Shown one piece after another: positions 17,953 through 26,623 of a DNA stretch of 64,000 nucleotides; position 1 is the first letter of the stretch; the number at the start of each line of letters is the position of its first letter. Source of the stretch: Deltaproteobacteria bacterium (GTDB taxonomy: Bacteria > Desulfobacterota > Desulfuromonadia > Desulfuromonadales > BM103); assembly GCA_024636215.1 (NCBI GenBank), contig JAGXHL010000097.1, positions 11,967 to 75,966 on the forward strand. The letters run 5' to 3'. The notes beneath the pieces are model-generated. The model saw only the letters and a program-made list of their open reading frames with translations, was not told the origin of the DNA and searched no databases. Both the position numbers and the translations under genes were made by a program.

Positions 17953-20370
17953 ATGACAGAACTCTCAGAAGACTTCCTGCCTGAATCGGCACGACCAGAT
18001 AAATATCCTGTCCTGCCTCTAAGGGACATCGTTATCTTCCCCCATATGGTTACCCCTTTGTTTGTTGGCCGTCCCCGGTCGATTCAGGCTCTGGAATGGG
18101 CCATGGAGCATGAGAAGCTGGTTTTGCTGGTGACTCAGAGAGACCCCAAGACTGACGATCCCCTTGCGGACGACATGTTTGAGATGGGAACCCTGGGGCA
18201 GGTTGTGCAGATGCTCAAGCTCCCGGATGGGACCGTCAAGGTTCTGATTGAAGGTAAGGTCAGGGCGCGCCTTCTCGATCTCCATTATACCGAAGAATGT
18301 ATCTTTAGTTCTTTGCAGGAGTTGCCGGACCAAGAGATTGACTCGCCTGAGCAGGAAGCCCTGATGCGCAGCGTGAACAACACGTTTGAGTCTTATGCCA
18401 ACCTCAGCAAGAAGATTCCGGCGGAGATGGTCACCTCGATCGCCGGCGTCGAAGAACCCGGTCGCTTTGCCGATACCATTGTTGCGCATTTGACCGTGCA
18501 GATTTCGGACAAGCAGGACGTCCTCGAGGAGCTGGACTCCCTGCAGCGACTGGAAAAGCTGCTGGCACTGATGGAGCGTGAGGTCGAGATCCTGCAGATT
18601 GAAAAAAAGATCCGTAATCGTGTTAAAAGCCAGATGGAACGCAGCCAGAAAGAATACTATCTGAATGAGCAGATGCGCGCCATTCAGAAAGAACTCGGCG
18701 AAAAAGACGAGTTTAAGCAAGAGCTGCGTGAGTTGGAAGATAAAATTGCCAAAGCGCGCATGTCGAAAGAGGCGACTGAGAAAGCGACGGCGGAACTCCG
18801 CAAACTCAAAATGATGTCGCCTATGTCCGCAGAGGCCACGGTTGTTCGCAATTACATCGACTGGCTGGTAGCACTGCCATGGAAGAAGGGGACCAAGGAC
18901 CAGATTGATCTGGCCAGGGCGGAAGAGATTCTCGATGAGGATCATTACGGTCTCGAAAAGGTTAAGGAACGGATCCTCGAGTATCTGGCGGTACAGGCTC
19001 TGGTGAAAAAAATCAAGGGGCCTATCCTTTGCCTGGTCGGCCCTCCCGGTGTCGGTAAAACGTCACTCGGTCGTTCCGTGGCCCGCGCCATGGGGCGCAA
19101 GTTTCTGCGTGTTTCTCTCGGCGGCGTTCGTGACGAGGCTGAGATCCGTGGCCATCGCCGTACCTACATTGGCGCTATGCCCGGCAAGGTGATCCAGGGC
19201 TTGCGCAAGGTCGGTATGCGAAATCCGGTCTTCCTCCTCGACGAGGTCGATAAGATGAGTACGGATTTTCGCGGCGACCCCTCCTCGGCCTTGCTGGAGG
19301 TACTTGATCCGGAGCAGAACAACACCTTTGCCGACCATTTCCTCGACGTTGATTATGACCTCTCTTCCGTGATGTTCATTGCTACGGCCAATACACTGCA
19401 TGCGATCCCCGGGCCATTACGTGATCGTATGGAAGTGATCCACGTAGAAGGTTACACCGAAGAAGAGAAGGTCAACATCGCTGAGCGTTACCTGTTGCCC
19501 AAGCAGTTGGAAACCCATGGACTCAAGTCCGAACAGGTCAAGTTTTCCGAAGCCGCCTTGCTGGAGATTGTGCGTCGCTATACCCGGGAGGCAGGTGTGC
19601 GCAATCTCGAACGTGAGATTGCCAATGTCTTTCGCAAAATTGCCCGACAAGTCGTTAAGGCAGGACAGGCCGGCAAGCGCTTTCAGGTTGGTGAACCGCA
19701 GATCAAAAAATACCTTGGTGTGCCCCGTTACAATTACGGGGTGCGCGAAGAAGAGCATGGTGTCGGTCTGGTCAATGGTCTTGCCTGGACCGAGGTTGGG
19801 GGTGAGTTATTGACCATAGAGGTAACCATCTTGCCTGGTCAGGGCAAGCTCACAGTGACCGGTAAACTCGGTGATGTTATGAAGGAGTCGGCCCAGGCCG
19901 CACTCAGTTATGTCCGCTCCCGTTGGCGTGCTCTGGGTCTGGAAGAAGACTTCTATAGCTCTATCGATATCCATATTCACGTGCCCGAGGGAGCCATTCC
20001 CAAGGATGGGCCTTCTGCCGGTATCACCATGGCGGCGGCTCTTGCTTCAGCCTTGACCGGTTTGCCGGTCGATCAGGATCTGGCCATGACGGGTGAAATC
20101 ACCCTGCGTGGTCGTGTTCTGCCTATCGGCGGTTTGAAAGAGAAACTGTTGGCGGCAAAGCGTGCCGGGATCCACCGCATTCTGATTCCTCAGGAGAATG
20201 AAAAAAATCTGCAAGATGTGCCGATGACGATTCGCCGTGCTTTGCAGATAATCCCGGTCGCGCACATGGATAAGGTCCTTGACGAAGCGATTTTGGGAAG
20301 CTTTTCAGTTTCCTCTGCGGCGGACAATGGCGAATACTCGTTAGAGCCTGAAAAATCGGTGCATCATTGA
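17953..20370 (+). CDS. lon: ATP-dependent Lon protease (LonA)
   Basis: 805 aa, the typical LonA size. N-terminal substrate-recognition domain beginning [16 protein letters not shown], a coiled-coil region (about 190-290), an AAA+ module with Walker A GPPGVGKT at about 363-370 and Walker [11 protein letters not shown], and a C-terminal protease with Ser688 in DGPSAG and Lys731 in GGLKEK forming the Ser-Lys dyad. Degrades misfolded and regulatory proteins in the cytoplasm. GGAAG precedes the ATG. No heat-shock promoter is evident in the 42 bp after clpX, so it is probably read through from upstream. hup follows behind its own strong promoter. Confidence 0.98.
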   Translation: MTELSEDFLPESARPDKYPVLPLRDIVIFPHMVTPLFVGRPRSIQALEWAMEHEKLVLLVTQRDPKTDDPLADDMFEMGTLGQVVQMLKLPDGTVKVLIEGKVRARLLDLHYTEECIFSSLQELPDQEIDSPEQEALMRSVNNTFESYANLSKKIPAEMVTSIAGVEEPGRFADTIVAHLTVQISDKQDVLEELDSLQRLEKLLALMEREVEILQIEKKIRNRVKSQMERSQKEYYLNEQMRAIQKELGEKDEFKQELRELEDKIAKARMSKEATEKATAELRKLKMMSPMSAEATVVRNYIDWLVALPWKKGTKDQIDLARAEEILDEDHYGLEKVKERILEYLAVQALVKKIKGPILCLVGPPGVGKTSLGRSVARAMGRKFLRVSLGGVRDEAEIRGHRRTYIGAMPGKVIQGLRKVGMRNPVFLLDEVDKMSTDFRGDPSSALLEVLDPEQNNTFADHFLDVDYDLSSVMFIATANTLHAIPGPLRDRMEVIHVEGYTEEEKVNIAERYLLPKQLETHGLKSEQVKFSEAALLEIVRRYTREAGVRNLEREIANVFRKIARQVVKAGQAGKRFQVGEPQIKKYLGVPRYNYGVREEEHGVGLVNGLAWTEVGGELLTIEVTILPGQGKLTVTGKLGDVMKESAQAALSYVRSRWRALGLEEDFYSSIDIHIHVPEGAIPKDGPSAGITMAAALASALTGLPVDQDLAMTGEITLRGRVLPIGGLKEKLLAAKRAGIHRILIPQENEKNLQDVPMTIRRALQIIPVAHMDKVLDEAILGSFSVSSAADNGEYSLEPEKSVHH

Positions 20371-20390
20371 CCGCATTGACCAATTATTGC

Positions 20391-20420
20391 TTGACTAGAT
20401 TTTGGAGCGTCTGATATAAA
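20391..20420 (+). promoter_or_regulatory. Strong sigma70 promoter for hup
   Basis: TTGACT (20391-20396), an 18-bp spacer and TATAAA (20415-20420), about 50 bp upstream of the hup start, in the gap after lon. It fits the high expression expected of HU. Confidence 0.75.
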
Positions 20421-20472
20421 GAACTCCGTTTTCAGCAGGGCTTAATCATTCTTTTACTCGTGGAGGTATGTT

Positions 20473-20745
20473 GTGACTAAGGCTGATCTTGTTAATTCAA
20501 TTGCAGAGAAGGCAGGACTGAGCAAAGCCGATGCAGAGAAGGCACTCAAGGCATTTACGGATGCTGTTACTGATGCTCTGAAGGCTGGTGAGAAGGTCTC
20601 TTTGGTTGGTTTCGGTACTTTCAGCGTGGGCGACCGTGCTGCACGTACTGGCCAGAACCCCCAGACTGGTGCGAAGATTGAAATTCCTGCAGCCAAGGTG
20701 CCCAAGTTCAAGGCTGGCAAGGCATTGAAAGATTCCATCAACTAA
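20473..20745 (+). CDS. hup: HU-family DNA-binding protein
   Basis: 90 aa. Starts at a GTG with GGAGG 6 nt upstream; the nearby ATG at 20469 is followed by an in-frame stop. Standard HU architecture: helical dimer body ([24 protein letters not shown]), then [11 protein letters not shown], the beta-arm [12 protein letters not shown] with the DNA-intercalating proline, and the [10 protein letters not shown] tail. Nucleoid-associated protein that bends DNA. lon-hup linkage is common in proteobacteria. The 3' region holds a CCGGG hairpin (20766-20780) and a long inverted repeat before tRNA-Asp. Confidence 0.97.
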   Translation: MTKADLVNSIAEKAGLSKADAEKALKAFTDAVTDALKAGEKVSLVGFGTFSVGDRAARTGQNPQTGAKIEIPAAKVPKFKAGKALKDSIN

Positions 20746-20798
20746 ATGTTAAAGACATGATTGTTCCGGGTTCTGCCCGGATCAATTATGGAGAAGTT

Positions 20799-20851
20799 GA
20801 AAATAGGAAACGTTAAAGATAGGTTTTCCCTTGAATGCGTTTCCTATTTTC
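20799..20851 (+). repeat. Perfect 14-bp inverted repeat between hup and tRNA-Asp
   Basis: GAAAATAGGAAACG (20799-20812) pairs perfectly with CGTTTCCTATTTTC (20838-20851) around a 25-nt loop. There is no separate T run downstream, but the right arm itself ends TATTTTC. Possible hup transcript end or mRNA-stabilising hairpin; it ends 11 bp before the tRNA. Confidence 0.6.
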
Positions 20852-20862
20852 TGTCTCTATGC

Positions 20863-20939
20863 GGGGCTGTAGTAGAGTCGGTTACAACATCGGCCTGTCA
20901 CGCCGGAGGTCGCGGGTTCGAGTCCCGTCAGCCCCGCCA
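20863..20939 (+). tRNA. tRNA-Asp (anticodon GTC)
   Basis: 77 nt. Acceptor GGGGCTG/CAGCCCC, discriminator G, encoded CCA, anticodon loop CTGTCAC giving GTC at 20897-20899, T arm GCGGG-TTCGAGT-CCCGT. The D stem GTAG/CAAC contains an A-A mismatch (20874/20886) and the anticodon stem opens with a T-G pair. The aspartate identity bases G10, the GTC anticodon and discriminator G73 are kept, so it is probably functional. Confidence 0.93.
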
Positions 20940-20947
20940 TTTTAATC

Positions 20948-20981
20948 GAGGCGATCCCTGTTGAGGGGGTCGCCTCTTTTT
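20948..20981 (+). terminator. Rho-independent terminator after tRNA-Asp
   Basis: An 11-bp stem GAGGCGATCCC (20948-20958) with GGGGTCGCCTC (20966-20976), containing one G-T pair, a 7-nt loop, then TTTTT (20977-20981). Confidence 0.88.
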
Positions 20982-20998
20982 ATGGCGCTGTCGCCGCG

Positions 20999-21027
20999 TT
21001 GACTTTACTGAGGTTTTTTAATATATT
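20999..21027 (+). promoter_or_regulatory. Promoter of the PPIase-NHL-cytochrome operon
   Basis: TTGACT (20999-21004), a 17-bp spacer and TATATT (21022-21027), just past the tRNA terminator. It leaves an untranslated leader of about 70 nt before the TTG start at 21106. I found no riboswitch-like fold (for instance a GEMM c-di-GMP element) in the leader. Confidence 0.6.
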
Positions 21028-21105
21028 CCGAAGTTGGCAATTGATTCGTATAATTAAAGCTATCTGTACCCATTTGCTCTGGGTTAAGTATGAAGGAGAA
21101 CTCTT

Positions 21106-22074
21106 TTGATTTTTTTTCAGCGTCGGATCGTTTCTGTAGTGCTTGTGTTGATGTTTGCATGCTCGACGACTGGCTTTACTGCTGAGCAACTAGAGGCAAG
21201 GTCTGTTGTTGTGGCTAGAGTTGGTAACATAATGATAACGCAAGAGGATATTGAGCGTCGCATGCAAAACCTTATGCCGATGCAGTTAAGCTTTCATGGC
21301 AATGTCAGTGAAGATAAGTTGTCAGAAATAGAACAGTCCGCTCTGGATGAGTTGATAGTTCGAGCTTATAAAATCCAGTATGCAATTGACGAAGAGATTT
21401 CAATAGACTCAGAATCGTTTGAAACACAATGGCAAAAACAACTAAGCAAAAATTCAAAGTTATCAAATCCAGACTGGGCGTCTGAAGCTAGCAAGTTCAG
21501 GGCAGACTACTATCTAAGCGCACTTGCTCGTGAGGCTGAGACTGTCGCTATCGATGAAAGGGTTAATGTTTCTGATAATGAAGTGAGGGATTACTATCTT
21601 GAGCGTAAAGCTTCGTTTTTCCGTCCCAAGTTGTACACTGTCAGCCATGTCTTTATTAAGGTGGACCCTTCCTCCAATAAGGAAGAATTGGAAGTGAAGC
21701 GTTTGAAAGCAGAAGGTATATACAAAAGAGCAATTTCTGGTGAGGACTTCTATAACCTTGCATACTATGAATCGGATGATCGAAGTAAGTATGTTGGTGG
21801 TAGTCTAGGCTCCTTCCACGCGGGTCAAACAATCTCAGAATTTGACGCGGTCATTAATGAAATGCAGCCAGGAGAAATAGTAGGCCCTCTGCGCACGCGT
21901 TTCGGCTTCCATATAGTCAGGCTTGATGATGTTTCTGAAGAGCGTCAGCTTGAATTCGAAGAAGTCTCTGCCCAAATTCGTTCACGACTTAAAGCGACTA
22001 AACGAGATGAGATCTACAACGCATGGCTTACTACAATGAAGGTGAAGTATCCGATTGAGTATTTCAACAAGTGA
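21106..22074 (+). CDS. Exported parvulin-type peptidyl-prolyl isomerase
   Basis: 322 aa from a TTG start with AAGGAG 8 nt upstream; no ATG fits the signal peptide. A hydrophobic leader (about residues 7-20) ends near FACS, giving either a weak lipobox or a cleaved signal. A SurA/PrsA-like N-terminal segment (VVVARVGNIMITQEDIERRM) is followed by one rotamase domain (about 178-285): YTVSHVFIKVD, YYESDDRSKYVGGSLGSF, GEIVGPLRTRFGFHIVRLDD. Likely a periplasmic foldase. It overlaps the NHL gene and heads an operon with two multiheme cytochromes, so it probably assists their maturation or export (inference). Base composition here is visibly AT-richer than in the clp-lon or secretion blocks. Confidence 0.88.
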   Translation: MIFFQRRIVSVVLVLMFACSTTGFTAEQLEARSVVVARVGNIMITQEDIERRMQNLMPMQLSFHGNVSEDKLSEIEQSALDELIVRAYKIQYAIDEEISIDSESFETQWQKQLSKNSKLSNPDWASEASKFRADYYLSALAREAETVAIDERVNVSDNEVRDYYLERKASFFRPKLYTVSHVFIKVDPSSNKEELEVKRLKAEGIYKRAISGEDFYNLAYYESDDRSKYVGGSLGSFHAGQTISEFDAVINEMQPGEIVGPLRTRFGFHIVRLDDVSEERQLEFEEVSAQIRSRLKATKRDEIYNAWLTTMKVKYPIEYFNK

Positions 22075-23141
22075 TGAGGATCAGGGTGTTTAATCTGCTG
22101 TCTTTTTTCATGCTCTTGTTGGTTCTGCTCCTCAGTACTGGTTGTTCAGGGCCGGTCACGCACACCACCTCTTGGCAGGATGAATCGATCGATCTTGTGT
22201 GGCCAGAAGCTCCAGATGTCCCGCGGATTCGATATCTTCGTGACTTGAGTGGCCCAGGGGGCTTTTTAGAAAAACGTCAGAGCACGAGCCTTTTTCGCTG
22301 GATGTTTGGCGAACAAGAATTTGAACTTCCTCTCCTTAGCCCTTTTGCGGTAGCTGTTAGCAATTCTGGGACTGTTTGGATCGCTGATAATGGTGCACGT
22401 AGTCTCCACCGATTGGATGTGGGGCTCGGTAAATCAGAAGTTTTTCGCGAAATTGCTGGAATTCTCCTGGGGGCACCAAGTGGGGTTGCCGTCGATGACG
22501 TTAGAAAAAGGGTTTTTCTTTCTGATTCTAGGCAATCACGTGTATTCGTCCTTAATTCTAAAGGTGAGTATATTGATAGTTGGGGACCAAAGGGAGGTTT
22601 TAAACGTCCTGCTGGATTGGCGCTTGATGCTGCTGGAAGGTTGCTCGTTGCGGATGCTGTATCGGGTGTTGTTTACGTGTTTAGTTCAGACGGAAACGTT
22701 GTTACTGAGATTCGAAGCAAGCTTAATCAAAATGGTTTTTTTTCTCGACCACTTAATGTTGCCGTTGGGCCGAAGGGCGAGGTGTTGATCCTTGACGCAT
22801 TGTCTTTTCGCGTAGAAGTACAAGATGCTCACGGGAACCTGTTGTCCACTTTAGGCAGCCTAGGTGATGCCGCTGGCTTTTTGGCGCGACCGAAGGGGCT
22901 TGCCGTTGATAGTCGTGGACATGTTTTCATATCTGATTCGGCATTTGACAATATACAGGTGTTCGATTTGGCGGGGAACCTGTTGATGTTTTTCGGGGAG
23001 GCAGGTTCCGGGGCCGGTCAGTTTAATCTGCCAGCCGGTCTTTACGTTGATTCTTCTGATCGTTTGTTCGTCGCAGACTCCTATAACCACCGCATTCAGG
23101 TGTTTCAGTTGCTTGAAAATGCCCCATTGGACGTGAATTGA
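22074..23141 (+). CDS. NHL-repeat (six-bladed propeller) lipoprotein
   Basis: 355 aa from the ATG overlapping the PPIase stop (TGATG); a GTG one codon earlier is also possible. The leader ends in the lipobox STGC, so it is lipid-anchored after cleavage at about Cys26. Six or so NHL blades follow, e.g. SPFAVAVSNSGTVWIADNGA, RPAGLALDAAGRLLVADA, RPLNVAVGPKGEVLILD, RPKGLAVDSRGHVFISDS, LPAGLYVDSSDRLFVADSYN. This is a repeat scaffold without catalytic residues. As I recall, PPIase and NHL genes also lie beside the omcS/omcT filament cytochrome genes of Geobacter sulfurreducens, so it may help to export or organise cytochromes at the outer membrane (inference). Confidence 0.87.
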   Translation: MRIRVFNLLSFFMLLLVLLLSTGCSGPVTHTTSWQDESIDLVWPEAPDVPRIRYLRDLSGPGGFLEKRQSTSLFRWMFGEQEFELPLLSPFAVAVSNSGTVWIADNGARSLHRLDVGLGKSEVFREIAGILLGAPSGVAVDDVRKRVFLSDSRQSRVFVLNSKGEYIDSWGPKGGFKRPAGLALDAAGRLLVADAVSGVVYVFSSDGNVVTEIRSKLNQNGFFSRPLNVAVGPKGEVLILDALSFRVEVQDAHGNLLSTLGSLGDAAGFLARPKGLAVDSRGHVFISDSAFDNIQVFDLAGNLLMFFGEAGSGAGQFNLPAGLYVDSSDRLFVADSYNHRIQVFQLLENAPLDVN

Positions 23142-23248
23142 GTGTTAACTTCATGTCAGATGGCTTGTTTATTGCAATAGTTCAGGGTTCCGTACTGTTT
23201 TTACTTGTCTTGCATTAATTTATATTTCAATAGGTGTATCGATTGATC

Positions 23249-24046
23249 ATGTTACGAGTTAAAATTTATTTTGTCGGTTTTTTTCTTTGGTTTTTCAGTG
23301 TAGTTTTGTTGCCAGCCGTGAGTTTCGCTGTGCCTCTTACTGATACCTCTAACCCACATAATATGTCGAGTAGTGCAACTCACAGCAGTCCCAAGGCACA
23401 GCCTGTTGCCGGTGGAGGTACCGATCAAATTTGTGTTTTTTGCCATACCCCTCATTCAGCAACGCCCGCTTCAACATTATGGAGCCGGCCAGATCCCAGC
23501 ACAGCTTCTTTCCCACTTTATGCAAACGATCTGGTTATTAAAGGGCAGTTAGGGGCTCCGGCTGGTGCCCAGAATCGCAGTCAATATAAAGATGATGGCA
23601 GTGTTGCCTACCCTAACGGTGCCTCGCGTATGTGTCTTTCCTGCCACGATGGGGTAACAGCTATTGGTATCCTTCAGGACAATACTTCTATCGCTATGGT
23701 TGGTGGTCAAAATCTTGTCACAGGGCAGGCTGTTATTGATCTTTCAAGCTCACATCCTATTTCTTTTGTTTATGACAATGCTGTGCTTGCAGATATCGTG
23801 TCCGTGAGAGGGGCCACGTATCAGTTGCCATCATTGGCTGATGATATTGATACACCGCTTGATGGAAACGACAGGATGCAGTGTACCACTTGTCATGACC
23901 CGCATGAGGATACACGCGCAGAGACTGCTCCTGAAAATTTACCTTTCTGGCGCAATACTGTTATTGTTGGTACGACCCTTTATGATGATGTCTGTAACTC
24001 ATGCCATGTGGGAGCAACGCCTGGAACTCCACCTCACCTCCCGTAA
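23249..24046 (+). CDS. Exported tetraheme c-type cytochrome
   Basis: 265 aa from ATG 23249 (a GTG at 23234 would add five residues). Signal peptide ends VSFA near residue 27. Four CXXCH sites: 62-66 (CVFCH), 129-133 (CLSCH), 212-216 (CTTCH), 249-253 (CNSCH). The spacing and landmarks (NPHNMS before the first heme, CVFCHTPH, LSSSHPISF midway, CTTCHDPHE) match a widespread deltaproteobacterial extracellular multiheme family, and the extra His residues are candidate distal ligands. Small tetraheme cytochromes of this size include filament-forming types such as OmcE; assignment to that class is a hypothesis. Located 107 bp after the NHL gene and 14 bp before the octaheme gene. Confidence 0.85.
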   Translation: MLRVKIYFVGFFLWFFSVVLLPAVSFAVPLTDTSNPHNMSSSATHSSPKAQPVAGGGTDQICVFCHTPHSATPASTLWSRPDPSTASFPLYANDLVIKGQLGAPAGAQNRSQYKDDGSVAYPNGASRMCLSCHDGVTAIGILQDNTSIAMVGGQNLVTGQAVIDLSSSHPISFVYDNAVLADIVSVRGATYQLPSLADDIDTPLDGNDRMQCTTCHDPHEDTRAETAPENLPFWRNTVIVGTTLYDDVCNSCHVGATPGTPPHLP

Positions 24047-24060
24047 GGATACGAGAGATT

Positions 24061-25179
24061 ATGAATAGCAGTCTTTCGCACAGGTCATTGAAGCTCCTTC
24101 TGTTTATTGCGGCATTCCTTTTGATTTCATCTTTCTCCGTGTTAGCGAGACAAGAGGGTTTACTCAGCGGAAGCCACGGTAATGCTTCTGTGATGGCAAA
24201 GAGTTGTCGTGCATGCCATCGTGGAATGACTATGGCGTTGAGTGGTGAGGAGAGTGCCTGTTTGTCATGTCATGGGGACGCCATTGCCAGGCAAAGCATG
24301 ATTCAGAATGGTTACTTGAGTCTTGATGGAGGAGGTTCTCTTTATGATGTGGCAAGTGACTTACGTAAACCTTACAACCACCCAGTATTGACCATTCAGG
24401 GTGTGCATAGACAACAAGAACGCTTGCCTGAAGAGGTTGCTAATGCCGCGCGCCATTCAGAATGCGTGGATTGTCACGATCCGCATCTCTCTGAAAAAAA
24501 CAACCCTTTTCGTGGCTTGAAAGGGCGTCGCGTTGGCAATCTGATCACTGATATCGAAAACGAATACGAGTTGTGTTATCGCTGTCATTCTGAAAGTGCG
24601 AATATGCCAGGAGGGTTTTCTGACAAACATGGGGAATTTAAAGCTAGTAACCCATCTTTTCATCCAGTCGAGGAGGAAGGGAAAAACACAAACGTCGTCA
24701 GTCTTAAAGATCCTTATGTCGCGCAAAAAGAAAAGCCAAACCAGGTTTCGCGGATAAGTTGTAGTGATTGTCACGGAAGCGACGATCCTAATGGTGCTAA
24801 AGGCCCCCATGGCTCGAATAATAAAGGGCTTTTATCTCTGAACTACCAGCAGGAAGATGGTAGCTTGGAGAGTGAGCAGGCTTATTCCCTTTGCTATAAA
24901 TGCCATTCGCGTGCAAGTATTTTGTCTGATGAAAGTTTTGCGTATCATTCTCTGCATATTCAAGGCCGGATGGGGAGCTTGGGTGGAGGGACTTCATGTT
25001 TTACTTGCCACGATGCCCACGGCAGCAGCCAGTATCCGCACCTGATCAAATTTAACCAGGATGTTGTCTTTGAAAACGCCCTTGGCGATCTAAACTACAA
25101 GGCTCAAGGCTTTACGGCCCGGCATGGCTCTTGCTCTCTGAACTGCCATGGGGTTGAGCATGTGGATCAAGAGTATTGA
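24061..25179 (+). CDS. Exported octaheme c-type cytochrome with one CX3CH site
   Basis: 372 aa from ATG 24061; the frame is open further upstream but that would overlap the tetraheme gene. Signal peptide ends near LAR, residue 30. Seven CXXCH sites at 49-53, 67-71, 135-139, 172-176, 234-238, 278-282 and 313-317, plus an eighth, CSLNCH (358-363), with three residues between the cysteines. Many free His residues lie in conserved-looking contexts (YNHPVL, DPHLS, KGPHG, DAHGSS), suggesting bis-His ligation. Probably a periplasmic or outer-surface electron carrier acting with the tetraheme protein. Last gene of the operon; a terminator follows. Confidence 0.87.
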   Translation: MNSSLSHRSLKLLLFIAAFLLISSFSVLARQEGLLSGSHGNASVMAKSCRACHRGMTMALSGEESACLSCHGDAIARQSMIQNGYLSLDGGGSLYDVASDLRKPYNHPVLTIQGVHRQQERLPEEVANAARHSECVDCHDPHLSEKNNPFRGLKGRRVGNLITDIENEYELCYRCHSESANMPGGFSDKHGEFKASNPSFHPVEEEGKNTNVVSLKDPYVAQKEKPNQVSRISCSDCHGSDDPNGAKGPHGSNNKGLLSLNYQQEDGSLESEQAYSLCYKCHSRASILSDESFAYHSLHIQGRMGSLGGGTSCFTCHDAHGSSQYPHLIKFNQDVVFENALGDLNYKAQGFTARHGSCSLNCHGVEHVDQEY

Positions 25180-25206
25180 TGGCGGCAAATTTGTCCCGAT
25201 GTCGAG

Positions 25207-25236
25207 TGGCCGGTTTTTTACCGGCCATTTTTCTTT
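25207..25236 (+). terminator. Terminator of the cytochrome operon
   Basis: Perfect 8-bp stem TGGCCGGT (25207-25214) / ACCGGCCA (25220-25227), a 5-T loop, then TTTTTCTTTT. Confidence 0.92.
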
Positions 25237-25303
25237 TCAGTCACCGTAACTTAAGGTGATTTTCATTCAAATTTTTAAAGGGATGTGTTAAATTTCAAGG
25301 CTG

Positions 25304-26509
25304 ATGTCAACCTATCGCTGTAAAATAGGAACCTCTGATGGCCGGGTCCTCGAGAAGGAGTTCGAGGCGGAAAGTCGTGCGGATCTTCAGGCGAATCTCG
25401 AGGAGCAGGGCTTTTTCGTCTTCAAAATCCGCAAGTCTTCTCTGCAATGGCTGCGCAGAAGTGCTGGTGGCGGGGGCTTAAGCGGCCGTCGTTTCCTTGG
25501 TTTAAACCAGGAAATGCTGGTCCTGATCCGCTCAGGTTTGCCGATTCTGCAGGTCCTCGACACGCTGGTTGATCGCATGGAGCCCGGGGGGCTTCTCAAC
25601 ACCCTGCAGGATATTCGTAGCGACGTCAAAGGCGGCAACTCTTTGTCTGACGCCTTCGAACGTTTCCCGAAAATGTTCCCTCAACTCTATGTTGCTTCGT
25701 TACGAGCCGGGGAACAGTCGGGCGATTTGCCGGTTACCCTGGCGCGTTATATCGAATATCAGAAACGTGTCGAGGCGATCAAGGCCAAGGTTCGCAGTGC
25801 GACTTTTTATCCGATCCTGTTGGGGATTGCGGTGACAGTCGTCCTGGCGTTTCTTATGTTGTACGTGATCCCGAGCTTCACCCAGGTCTATGCTGATGCA
25901 AACGTGCAATTGCCTCTTCTGACCCGATTGGTCATCGCCCTGGCCAATGGCATGGTTTCAGGTCTGCCGGTCTGGCTGCCGGCTCTGTTGGTTGCCCTCT
26001 TTCTGGCAAGAGCTTATGTGCATACCGATAGCGGGGCCCTCCAGGCCGATCGTATCAAGCTGAAATTGCCCTTTTTCGGTGAGCTGTTGAATGAATATGC
26101 TCTTTCGACATTCTGTCGAACCTTCGCGACAACGCTTGCCAGCGGCATTCCGATTGTTCAGGCGATGCAGATGTCACGTGCGACCTTGAATAATCGCGTC
26201 CTTGAAACACGCCTCTCCGCGGCGATCAATCGCATCCACGAGGGCTCAAGGATTTCTGAAGCCCTTGAACAGACAGGCAGTTTTCCAATTATTGCCTTAC
26301 GCATGATCGGTGTAGGTGAGACCAGTGGCTCGCTCGTGGATATGCTTACGGATGTCTCCGAATATTATGAGGACGAAGTCGAGCGGCGTCTCGACCGCCT
26401 GACGACCATGGTCGAACCTTTGATGATGATGACCATGGGGCTCTTGATCGGCGGGATTGTGGTTGCCATGTACATCCCGATTTTCCAACTGGCAGGTACA
26501 GTAAACTAG
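25304..26509 (+). CDS. gspF: Type II secretion / type IV pilus inner-membrane platform protein (GspF/PilC family)
   Basis: 401 aa. Two T2SSF domains, each ending in membrane helices: spans near residues 165-190 and 215-240 and a final span near 370-395 (LMMMTMGLLIGGIVVAMYIP). Typical signatures LRAGEQSGDLPVTLARYIEYQ and VGETSGSLVDMLTDVSEYYE occur once per half. The protein connects the secretion ATPase to pseudopilus assembly. First gene of the secretion operon, about 70 bp downstream of the cytochrome terminator. No strong ribosome site. Length matches the family. Confidence 0.93.
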   Translation: MSTYRCKIGTSDGRVLEKEFEAESRADLQANLEEQGFFVFKIRKSSLQWLRRSAGGGGLSGRRFLGLNQEMLVLIRSGLPILQVLDTLVDRMEPGGLLNTLQDIRSDVKGGNSLSDAFERFPKMFPQLYVASLRAGEQSGDLPVTLARYIEYQKRVEAIKAKVRSATFYPILLGIAVTVVLAFLMLYVIPSFTQVYADANVQLPLLTRLVIALANGMVSGLPVWLPALLVALFLARAYVHTDSGALQADRIKLKLPFFGELLNEYALSTFCRTFATTLASGIPIVQAMQMSRATLNNRVLETRLSAAINRIHEGSRISEALEQTGSFPIIALRMIGVGETSGSLVDMLTDVSEYYEDEVERRLDRLTTMVEPLMMMTMGLLIGGIVVAMYIPIFQLAGTVN

Positions 26510-26623
26510 TGGCCTGTTATCTAATTCAAGTGAGTGTAACGTCACAGATGGTCGTTTATCGCCTTGCACTGCTTGGCTCTGAAGACAACATTTGACGCAT
26601 GACAGGACACCAGGACTTTGAAT

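Noticed and set aside
21028..21105. Riboswitch (for example GEMM) in the cytochrome operon leader
   Set aside because: No GEMM-like conserved segments or stable aptamer-like fold could be recognised in the short leader.
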